Made by a program: the position numbers and the translations under genes. Below are positions 35,373 to 42,589 of a stretch of DNA of 64,000 nucleotides, one piece after another. Numbering within the stretch: position 1 is the first letter of the stretch; each line of letters opens with the position of its first letter. The notes under the pieces were generated by a model. The model was not told the origin of the DNA. It did not search any database and was given only the letters and a program-made list of their open reading frames with translations. The DNA is from Devosia elaeis (GTDB lineage Bacteria; Pseudomonadota; Alphaproteobacteria; Rhizobiales; Devosiaceae): assembly GCF_001650025.1 (NCBI RefSeq), contig NZ_LVVY01000094.1:1-64000 (forward strand), written 5' to 3'.

Positions 35373-35651
35373 TCAGGGACGCCCGCGAGTCTGGCGCAGC
35401 ACATAGCCGATCACCACCGCCATCGCCTCGTAAAGCTCGAGTGGAATGGTCTCGTCCAGCTCCACCCCACTCAGTGCCTCCGCAAGCACGGGATTGGCCT
35501 CGATGACTACGCCGTTCTCTTCGGCCAGAGCGATGATCTTCTCGGCCAGCAGCCCCCTGCCCTTGGCGACGACGCGCGGCGCCTCGCGCGAGCCGTTTTC
35601 ATAATGCAGCGCCACCGCCAGCGCCCGTTCATCGCGAGGGTCCTGGCTCAT
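35373..35651 (-). CDS. FlhB C-terminal domain-like (EscU/YscU/HrcU switch) protein
   Basis: Protein of 92 residues corresponding to the cytoplasmic C-terminal domain of the flagellar switch FlhB. Motifs ALHYENGSREAPRVVAKGRGLLAEKIIALAEENGVVI and LDETIPLELYEAMAVVIGYVL are as in FlhB_C. The self-cleavage NPTH loop is absent, as expected for short FlhB-like proteins. No membrane part is present. It overlaps fliK-like gene upstream by 4 bp, so the two are coupled. Probable role in export switching or as an FlhB substitute; no flagellar operon is in the window. Confidence 0.9.
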   Translation of the reverse strand: MSQDPRDERALAVALHYENGSREAPRVVAKGRGLLAEKIIALAEENGVVIEANPVLAEALSGVELDETIPLELYEAMAVVIGYVLRQTRGRP

Positions 35652-37246
35652 CCCATTGCATCCACGATATGGCCCGCCGTCGTGGCCGGATGGGCCGGCG
35701 CGCTGGGCGCCCCCGCCCGCACGACCAGCGCGCCGGGAACAAGCCCCAGGCCTTCGATCTCCTGCCGTAAGGCATCGATGCCGGCATCGAGCAAGGCCGC
35801 GATCTCTGCCCGCTCGGCCCAGAGCAACACGCCGGTGCCGCTGCCCCGCAGCGAGATTTGCGCGCCGATCTCGCCCATATCGCTAAGATTGATGGCGAAG
35901 CGCACCTGCCAGCCGCGATCCTCCGGCCGCTCGGGATCGGCATCGCGGTCGCGATGGATATGCAGATGCAGCAGGCTTTGCTGTCCGCCCATCACCACCG
36001 GCAAATCCATGCTCCATTGCGCCTCGTGCCGCGCGGCGGGTTCGGGCAGGGAAGCGTGCTGATGCAGGCGCAGCCGCGACAGAGCGGCCTCGGTCCGGTC
36101 GAAGAGCACCTTGCCGGCCAGATTCGGATCGTCCGGCAGGTCGGCTGGTGGAGCGTCCCCGCCCCGGGCGCGCGGCATCGCCCCGCGCAACGGCGGCGGA
36201 ATGGCGCGCACCGGATCCAGCGCCGGCTGCTCGCCCAGCCAGGCGCCGAGCTGCCGCTGCAATCCCAATAGCGCCGTCTTCATGTCGCCGCCCGCCGCCC
36301 TGCCCTGGCCGGCGGCCAGCATGGCTTCCTGAAAAATCCCCGAATTGCGGATCGCCTTCTGCAGGCCGGCGGCGCTGGGGCCGCCATTGTCCAGCGCCAG
36401 GCTCTGGCCCAGAACCTGCTGCGCCGCCTTGGCCACTTCGGCCGGCAGGGCCAGCCGGCCCACCGCCTGGGTCAGGGCAGTGGTCAGCCCCACCACGCTG
36501 TCCTGACGCGCCAGCGCCTGTTGCACCATCTGCCCCAAGGCAGCCTGCGGAGCAGGCGCCGCCATTGCCGGCGCTGGCGACCGGGCAACAGGCGTGGCTA
36601 CTTGCGGAGCCGGCCCATTCGGCGCGGCCTGATGCTGGCCCACGGGCGCAGCCCCAGCCGATTGCGCCACGGGCGGCAAGGCGGTCGTCGCCGATCCCAT
36701 ATTGGCCACCGCCGGCCCCGGCGCCACGACCGGCGCCGCGACGGCATAGGGAATGGCGGGCCGGCCGGTGGCCGTAGCAGCAACCGCTGGCGAAGCTGCG
36801 GACGCCGGCGTCCGTTCGCCCGGCACCGCGGCAGCGCCGGACGACGGGGCGGCCATTGCGGTGTTCGTCGCCGGCTGCGGATTGACGGGGGGCGCCGCAT
36901 TCGGCCCACGTTGCCCGGACAGCGCCGCGGCGGAGAGCTGCACCGAGGTCGCCGGGGTCTCGACGGGCGCAGAGCCGGCGGCCCTGGGCGGCTGGACGGA
37001 GAGGAGCGCCATGCGCACCTGCCCCTCGCCCTGCTGCACGGCCAGCGTCAATGTCGTGCCGATGGGTTGCGGAGCGGGCAATTGCAGGTTCATCACCTGC
37101 CGGCCGATCTGCACCTGCGTCGTGCCATTGGCCAATTGCGCCAGGACCCGCGCTTCCACGTTCTGGTCCCCGGCATGGGCCATGGCGCGCAGCATCGCGC
37201 TGGCCTGCGCCAGGGGAATAGGCGGCAATTGCGACGATATGCTCAT
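35648..37246 (-). CDS. fliK: flagellar hook-length control protein FliK-like
   Basis: Protein of 532 residues from ATG 37246 (MSISSQLPPI); an in-frame ATG at 37273 adds 9 residues, and neither has a strong site. A long Pro/Ala/Gln-rich low-complexity middle (about residues 80-250) acts as the ruler. The C-terminal Flg_hook domain (about 400-500) includes MDLPVVMGGQQSLLHLHIHRDRD and WQVRFAINLSDMGEIGAQIS, followed by ALLDAGIDALRQEIEGLGL. The family is secreted by the flagellar type III system and fixes hook length. Pairing with a FlhB-like switch protein supports this. Confidence 0.82.
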   Translation of the reverse strand: MSISSQLPPIPLAQASAMLRAMAHAGDQNVEARVLAQLANGTTQVQIGRQVMNLQLPAPQPIGTTLTLAVQQGEGQVRMALLSVQPPRAAGSAPVETPATSVQLSAAALSGQRGPNAAPPVNPQPATNTAMAAPSSGAAAVPGERTPASAASPAVAATATGRPAIPYAVAAPVVAPGPAVANMGSATTALPPVAQSAGAAPVGQHQAAPNGPAPQVATPVARSPAPAMAAPAPQAALGQMVQQALARQDSVVGLTTALTQAVGRLALPAEVAKAAQQVLGQSLALDNGGPSAAGLQKAIRNSGIFQEAMLAAGQGRAAGGDMKTALLGLQRQLGAWLGEQPALDPVRAIPPPLRGAMPRARGGDAPPADLPDDPNLAGKVLFDRTEAALSRLRLHQHASLPEPAARHEAQWSMDLPVVMGGQQSLLHLHIHRDRDADPERPEDRGWQVRFAINLSDMGEIGAQISLRGSGTGVLLWAERAEIAALLDAGIDALRQEIEGLGLVPGALVVRAGAPSAPAHPATTAGHIVDAMG

Positions 37247-37309
37247 CTGCCACACCGAATCCGGCCACATCATGCGGCCGGAAAAGTCTAGCGCATCATC
37301 GCCGCCGCG

Positions 37310-38050
37310 TCAGGAGCGGATATCATTGTACTCTTTGGTGACCGGCTTGCCCCGGAACGTCACCCAGAAGAAATTGAGCGTATAGGTGCCCGCGGTGCGG
37401 AATACGCCTTCCTTTTCCAGCCGCCGGCCCGAGGTCTTCATCTTGAGCGCGAAAGTCCATTTGACCCCGCCGACCTTGGACAGGCGCACCGCCACATCGG
37501 TGTCCTCGCCGAAAAAGTCGATGGACCGGTCATAGCCGCCCACGGCGGCCCAGGCGGCGCGCTTGAAGACGAAATTGCCCCCCTGCACCACCGAGCCCAC
37601 GCGCAGAACGAAGCGGTTGAGCAGGTAGATGAGATAGGTCAGCCCATAGAACATGCCGACCAGGAACCGGTTATGGGCCGCCATGTCGTAATAGATATAG
37701 GGCCCCGAGACACAGACCAGCTTGGGATCCTTGTCGAATTCGCGATAGACCACGTCGAGCCAGCCTTCGGGCACGATGGTGTCGCTGTCGATATTGGCGA
37801 CCAGCTCATAGCCTTCGCTGGCGGCAAAGCCGGCATCGCGCGCATTCACCAGCCCCTTCTTGGGCTCGTCCACCACCCTGACGCCATCGAAGGATCGGGC
37901 GATTTCGCCGGTGCGGTCGGTCGAGGCATTGTTGACCACGATGACATCGGCCGGAACGCCGGAGCGCCGGATTTCCGCCAGCACCGAGGCGAGGCATTTC
38001 CCGATCAGCGCCTCTTCGTTATAGGCGGGAATGACAAAGGCAAGTTTCAT
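37310..38050 (-). CDS. family 2 glycosyltransferase
   Basis: Protein of 246 residues. GT-A fold motifs are MKLAFVIPAYNEEALIGKCLASVL, VIVVNNASTDRTGEIA, NIDSDTIVPEGW (DxD) and VVQGGNFVFKRAAWAAVGGYDRSIDFFGEDTDVAVRLSKVGGV (acceptor/catalytic ED). A hydrophobic patch (FLVGMFYGLTYLIYLLNRFVL) suggests membrane association. The ATG at 38050 has GAGGATCG; the frame open to 38281 is antisense. Substrate unknown, probably cell-surface glycan synthesis. Confidence 0.92.
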   Translation of the reverse strand: MKLAFVIPAYNEEALIGKCLASVLAEIRRSGVPADVIVVNNASTDRTGEIARSFDGVRVVDEPKKGLVNARDAGFAASEGYELVANIDSDTIVPEGWLDVVYREFDKDPKLVCVSGPYIYYDMAAHNRFLVGMFYGLTYLIYLLNRFVLRVGSVVQGGNFVFKRAAWAAVGGYDRSIDFFGEDTDVAVRLSKVGGVKWTFALKMKTSGRRLEKEGVFRTAGTYTLNFFWVTFRGKPVTKEYNDIRS

Positions 38051-38237
38051 TGCGATCCTCACGCGGCTCGGGCCGGCTCCGTCTGGGGTGCATGCACATA
38101 GCGCGCACGGGCCGCCGCGGCAACCGTCCCGCGCCGATGCGCCGCCTTGCCGGTTTCGGCGCGATCGGCCTTGAATGTCGCGGCGGAATGGGCCCTCCTT
38201 ACCTGCCGGCAACGGCGCGACTCGGAAGCGGCAGGCC

Positions 38238-39056
38238 ATGGCAGATGCGACGAAACCACCGGCGGACGACGAAAACGGCACGGAAAAGGGCCTGGCCGGC
38301 CTGCGCTCCAGGCTGCGGCTGCTCTATCACGGCCAATCGCCCAAGGCCCTGCGCTTCCAGGCGACGATCCTGGTGGTCGACCTCGCCATCATCGCTTTCT
38401 TCATCGCCTCCCCGCTGCTGCGCGATTCGGCGAGTTTCCTGTGGATCGACTATTCCATCGCCGCCATCCTGGCGCTGGACCTGACGGCGCGAGGCCTGGC
38501 CTCCACCCATCCGCTGCGCTGGCTGCGGCAATTGCCGGTGATCGTGGATATCTTCATCCTCATCACCCTGCTGGCGCCCACCTGGTTCTTCAATCTGGGT
38601 TTCCTGCGCATCCTGCGGCTCTGGACGCTGTCGCGGTCCAGCATCGTCTGGCGCCCGCTGGAAAAGCGCGGCCTGGGCAGCTACCGCGACACGATCCAGG
38701 CGGTGATCAACCTCCTGGTCTTCCTCTTCGTGGTCACCGGCTTCGTCTATACCGCCTTCGCCCAGCGTGACGCCGGCATTGCCGGCTATGTCGACGCGCT
38801 CTATTTCACCGTCACCACCATGACCACGACCGGCTTCGGCGATATCGTCCTGCCGGGTACGTTCGGCAAGCTGGTGTCGATAATCATCATGATCATCGGC
38901 ATTTCGCTGTTCGTGCGACTGGCTCAGCTGGTCTTCCGGCCCAACAAGGTCACCTTCCCCTGCCCCCAATGCGGCCTCTCCCGCCACGAGCCGGACGCCG
39001 TCCATTGCAAGGCCTGTGGACACCTGCTGAAGATTCCGGATGAGGGGGTGCATTAG
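38238..39056 (+). CDS. potassium channel-like protein with C-terminal zinc ribbon
   Basis: Membrane protein of 272 residues. Residues 43-130 contain several membrane segments with a weak S4-like helix (FLRILRLWTLSR). Residues 158-235 form the S5-pore-S6 module. The filter reads TMTTTGFGDI (residues 195-203) where most channels have T-V/I-G-Y-G. A C-terminal zinc ribbon follows directly: Cys242, Cys245, Cys257 and Cys260 in FPCPQCGLSRHEPDAVHCKACGH. The TGFGD filter is used by some K+ channels, so K+ conduction is plausible. ATG 38238 is preceded by a weak GGAAGCGGCAGG site. The ribbon may sense metal or redox state. Confidence 0.85.
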   Translation: MADATKPPADDENGTEKGLAGLRSRLRLLYHGQSPKALRFQATILVVDLAIIAFFIASPLLRDSASFLWIDYSIAAILALDLTARGLASTHPLRWLRQLPVIVDIFILITLLAPTWFFNLGFLRILRLWTLSRSSIVWRPLEKRGLGSYRDTIQAVINLLVFLFVVTGFVYTAFAQRDAGIAGYVDALYFTVTTMTTTGFGDIVLPGTFGKLVSIIIMIIGISLFVRLAQLVFRPNKVTFPCPQCGLSRHEPDAVHCKACGHLLKIPDEGVH

Positions 39057-39082
39057 TCATTCACGCCTCAACGTCCCCCACC

Positions 39083-39159
39083 ATCGTCACCACCGGGCTT
39101 GTCCCGGTGGTCCATGCTTGCGGCAAGATGGATTGCCGGGACAAGCCCGGCAATGACGA
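39083..39159. repeat. dispersed palindromic repeat, family A (inverted)
   Basis: CGTCACCACCGGGCTTGTCCCGGTGGT is followed by ATTGCCGGGACAAGCCCGGCAAT. It lies between the convergent channel and histidine kinase genes. Confidence 0.75.
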
Positions 39160-39183
39160 CAGAGCGCGAGAGCGGCCGCCCGC

Positions 39184-39214
39184 GTGGTTCGACAGGCTCA
39201 CCATGAGGTCTTCT
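39184..39214. repeat. dispersed repeat, family B, half element
   Basis: Only the second half of a family B element is present, GTGGTTCGACAGGCTCACCA then TGAGGTCTTCT, ending 9 bp before the kinase stop. The rest of the gap 39057-39223 is the family A element. Confidence 0.7.
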
Positions 39215-39223
39215 GGAACGGCC

Positions 39224-41935
39224 CTACGATTCCCGCCCCACCACCGGCAGGCGCACGCGGAAGCAGGCGCCCGGCAGCGGGCCCTGCACCAGTTCCAGCA
39301 CCCCGTTCATGCGGGCGATGATCTGGCGGCTGATCGCCAGGCCCAGTCCCGCACCGCCCTGGTCACCCGCACCCGAAACGCCGCGCCAGAACTTCTCGAA
39401 GATCAGCTTGCGCTCGGTCTTGCCGATCCCCGGGCCGTTATCGGCCACCTCCACCACATAGGTGCCCGAGCGCACCGAAGAGCTGACATGGACGACCGGC
39501 TGGTCGGCATCGTTATATTTGACCGCGTTGGAAATGAGATTGATGAACACCTGGCAGAGCCGGTCGGCATCGCCCTCCACCATGGTCGTATGCGCCCGCT
39601 CGCCGAATTCCACCCGCATGCCCCGCTGGCGTAGCAAGGCATCGCAGACGCTGACCGCCCGGTTGAGCGCGTCCTCGGCGTCGACCGGCTCGTTCTGCCA
39701 GGTCCGCTCGCCCCGCTCCAGCGCGCTGAGATCGAGGATTTCGTCGAGCAGCTTGGTCAGCCGCATGCTTTCCTGGTGGATGGTGGAGATGAAGCGCTGC
39801 CGCTGCCCCTCGTTGAGCCCGGCCGGCTCGAGCAGGATTTCCGAAAAGGAGCGGATGGAGGTCATCGGCGTGCGCACTTCGTGGCTCACCTGGCTGAGGA
39901 ATTCGTCCTTCTGGCTGTCCAGCTCCCGCAATTGCGCATTGGCCTCCTCCAGCTTGTGCGCCGTCAGCCGCAGCTCGGCCGAGGTCTTTTCCAATTGCTG
40001 GGAATATTCGATGACCTGCTGGGTTTCGTCGGCCATCTGCATCATTTCCTCAAGCGACACGTCGCCGCCCGCTACCACCTTGGAGAGCATGACATGGGCC
40101 GATGAGGCCCCGATGGAGCCGGCCAGTTCGCGCTCCAGCCGGCCGATAAAGGCCGGCGTCGGCTCCAGCAGCGCCGGATCGACGCCCCGCTCGCGTGCCG
40201 CCGCCTCGAACAAGGCCGCCGCCCGCTTCTCCCCCAGCACGCGCTCGGCCACGAAATAGAGATCGTTCGCCGTAGCCGAGCCCGGCACGAAATTGCGCTG
40301 CGGCAGGCCATGGCGCCGGAACACGTCCACAAAGGCCGTCGCCTGGATGCGCTCCAGCGCCGAGGGGCTGGTCAGCAGCGAGCCCAGCGTCAGGATCAGC
40401 ACATTGATCGAAAGGCTCCAGAAGGCCGCATGCGCCAGCGGATCCCAGCCTTCAAGACCGAACATCGCCTCCGGCCGCAGCCAAAGAACGCCCCAGGGCC
40501 CCTCCTCCAGCAGCGTCGAGACCAGCGGCGACACCGAGGCGAGCGAGGGCAGGAAGCACGACCACGCCCAGATGACGAAACCGACCGAAATCGCCGCCGT
40601 CACCGCCTTGAGCGAGGCATCTTTCCAGAAGATCGCCGCCAGCAATGCCGGCAGGAATTGCGCGATCGCCGTGAAGGAAATGAGCCCGATCGGTGCCAGC
40701 GCGTCGGAATCGCGCGTGAACAGGAAATAGAAGAAGCCCAGCGACAGGATCAGCACGATGGCGAAGCGCCGCGCCACCAGCAGCACGCTGCTCACCCCCT
40801 GCCCGTCCCCGCCTTGCGGCGCCGCGCCGAACTTGAGCACCAGCGGCATCATGATGTGGTTCGACACCATGATCGACAGGGCGATGGATTCGAGGATGAT
40901 CATTGATGTGGCGGATGAAAAACCGCCGATAAAGGCAAAGAGTGCCAATGCATTCTGTCCTGCCGATAGCGGCAGGGTCAGTGCGAACATGTCGGGATTG
41001 GCATCGTCTGGCATCACCGTCAGCCCATAGACGGCGATGGGGATGATGAAGATGCTCATCAGCATCATATAGGCCGGAAAGGCCCAGCCGGCGACGCGCA
41101 GATGGTTCTCGTTGGAATTCTCCACCACCGTCACCTGGAACTGGCGCGGCAGGCAGATGATGGCGGCGATGGAGAGGACCAGCGTGGTGATCCAGCGGCT
41201 GTCGAAACTGGCCGAGGTGTCGAAAACCACGCCCTTTTCCGCCGCCTGGCTGAAAATACCCTCGATGCCGCCGCCTAGATAGATGACGAAGACCCCCACC
41301 GCCACCAGGGCGGCGAGCTTCACCACGGCCTCGAAGGCGATGGCGGCGACGACGCCGTGATGCTGCTCCTTGGCGTCCACGTGGCGCGTGCCGAAGAGGA
41401 TGGTGAACAGCGCCATTGCCGCCGCCACGCCCAGGGCCAGCCCCACATCGTCGATGCCGGTGAGGCTGCCGCGCCCGAATTCGGAAGCCCCCGCCACTGC
41501 CTGGATCGAGGACGTCACCGCCTTGAGCTGGAGCGCGATATAGGGCGCGATGCCGATCACCGCGATGCAGGTCACCAACACGCCCAGCCGGCTGGACTTG
41601 CCGAAGCGCGAAGACAGGAGGTCGGCCACAGAGGTGATGCGATGCAGGTGGCTGATGCGCACCAGCCGGCGCAGTACGAAATACCAGCCCACGAAAACCA
41701 GCGTCGGCCCGAGATAGATGGTGAGGAATTCCAGCCCGCTGCGCGCCGCATTGCCCACCGCGCCGTAAAAGGTCCAGCTGGTGCAATAGACCGAGATGGA
41801 CAGCGTGTAGACCGCCGGCGAATTCAGCCAGGAACGCTTGTTGGCCTTGGCGCGCCTGTCCCCGAAATAGGCAAGCACGAAGAGCAGGCCGACATAGGCG
41901 ACAGAGGTGGCGATGACGAAATCGGCCGACAGCAT
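39224..41935 (-). CDS. sodium/solute symporter-histidine kinase hybrid (CrbS-like)
   Basis: Protein of 903 residues. Residues 1-520 form an SSS-family transporter with about 13 membrane segments, starting MLSADFVIATSVAYVGLLFV, with RRLVRISHLHRITSVADLLSSRFGKS and LPRQFQVTVVENSNENHLRVAGWAFP, as in PutP/CrbS. A cytosolic linker/coiled coil follows (about 600-670, MMQMADETQQVIEYSQQLEKT). HisKA carries the phosphoacceptor His685 in LSQVSHEVRTPMTSIRSF. HATPase motifs are NLISNAVKYND, VEVADNGPGIGKTE and GGAGLGLAISRQI. Last of the cluster regulator - receiver - small protein - kinase, with a 1-bp overlap to the small gene. Probably senses or imports a small organic acid; substrate unknown. Confidence 0.93.
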   Translation of the reverse strand: MLSADFVIATSVAYVGLLFVLAYFGDRRAKANKRSWLNSPAVYTLSISVYCTSWTFYGAVGNAARSGLEFLTIYLGPTLVFVGWYFVLRRLVRISHLHRITSVADLLSSRFGKSSRLGVLVTCIAVIGIAPYIALQLKAVTSSIQAVAGASEFGRGSLTGIDDVGLALGVAAAMALFTILFGTRHVDAKEQHHGVVAAIAFEAVVKLAALVAVGVFVIYLGGGIEGIFSQAAEKGVVFDTSASFDSRWITTLVLSIAAIICLPRQFQVTVVENSNENHLRVAGWAFPAYMMLMSIFIIPIAVYGLTVMPDDANPDMFALTLPLSAGQNALALFAFIGGFSSATSMIILESIALSIMVSNHIMMPLVLKFGAAPQGGDGQGVSSVLLVARRFAIVLILSLGFFYFLFTRDSDALAPIGLISFTAIAQFLPALLAAIFWKDASLKAVTAAISVGFVIWAWSCFLPSLASVSPLVSTLLEEGPWGVLWLRPEAMFGLEGWDPLAHAAFWSLSINVLILTLGSLLTSPSALERIQATAFVDVFRRHGLPQRNFVPGSATANDLYFVAERVLGEKRAAALFEAAARERGVDPALLEPTPAFIGRLERELAGSIGASSAHVMLSKVVAGGDVSLEEMMQMADETQQVIEYSQQLEKTSAELRLTAHKLEEANAQLRELDSQKDEFLSQVSHEVRTPMTSIRSFSEILLEPAGLNEGQRQRFISTIHQESMRLTKLLDEILDLSALERGERTWQNEPVDAEDALNRAVSVCDALLRQRGMRVEFGERAHTTMVEGDADRLCQVFINLISNAVKYNDADQPVVHVSSSVRSGTYVVEVADNGPGIGKTERKLIFEKFWRGVSGAGDQGGAGLGLAISRQIIARMNGVLELVQGPLPGACFRVRLPVVGRES

Positions 41936-42168
41936 CAGCCCTCGCCCTCTTCTTCGCGCTCCACCGGATCGGGCGGCAGGTGCCGCGTCAGCGCGACCGT
42001 GCCGACGATCAGCAGCAGCCAGACGGTGAACAGATAGAACACGATCTGCGGCATGCCGAGAAAGGTCACGTCGCGATTGAACAGGCCCACAACGGGCGGC
42101 ACGAATAGCACCAGGCCCAGCACGGTCAGCATGAACAAGCCGCCGACGACCCGCCGCCGGTCAGTCAT
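41935..42168 (-). CDS. small membrane protein associated with the symporter-kinase
   Basis: Protein of 77 residues, MTDRRRVVGGLFMLTVLGLVLFVPPVVGL, with two hydrophobic segments (residues 8-30 and 40-60) and an acidic tail (PDPVEREEEGEG). Size and place match the small integral membrane partners found next to SSS transporters. It overlaps the receiver gene by 8 bp and the kinase gene by 1 bp, so the three are likely co-translated. Confidence 0.8.
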   Translation of the reverse strand: MTDRRRVVGGLFMLTVLGLVLFVPPVVGLFNRDVTFLGMPQIVFYLFTVWLLLIVGTVALTRHLPPDPVEREEEGEG

Positions 42169-42535
42169 TCTCGCCCAGCAATTGGCGCACCGCCCCCACC
42201 ACTTCGGCATTGGAATAGGGCTTGGTCACGAAGCCATCCGCCCCCAATTCCTCGGCGATGCGCCGGTCCTGCTGCTGGCCCTTGGCGGTGAGGATCAGCA
42301 CCGGCAGGTCGCGGGTTTCGACATCGGCGCGCAATTGCTTGAGCACGTCGAAGCCGCTGCGCCTGGGCAGCATGACATCGAGCACCAATACGCGCGGCGG
42401 CGCCCGGCGCACCCGTTCGAGCACCGCTTCGCCATCCGTAACCGACTCGATGCTCCAGCCCGCGCGGCGCAGGATGAAGTCCAGTGATTCAAGAATGCTC
42501 GGCTCGTCTTCGGCGATCAGGACATCGATGCCCAA
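42161..42535 (-). CDS. single-domain response regulator (CheY-like receiver)
   Basis: Protein of 124 residues made of a receiver domain only. Acidic pocket VLIAEDEPS, phosphoacceptor Asp in RVLVLDVMLPRRSG, Thr in VLILTAKGQ and Lys in GFVTKPYS are all present. No DNA-binding output domain follows. Start chosen at TTG 42535, placed 4 bases after GGAGGGGG, because upstream residues are not receiver-like; a start at 42589 is the alternative. It is the probable partner of the symporter-kinase. Confidence 0.9.
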   Translation of the reverse strand: MGIDVLIAEDEPSILESLDFILRRAGWSIESVTDGEAVLERVRRAPPRVLVLDVMLPRRSGFDVLKQLRADVETRDLPVLILTAKGQQQDRRIAEELGADGFVTKPYSNAEVVGAVRQLLGEND

Positions 42536-42589
42536 AATTCCCCCTCCGTCCGCGATCTCCCCTCCGCGAACCGCAGTAATAAAGCCCAA

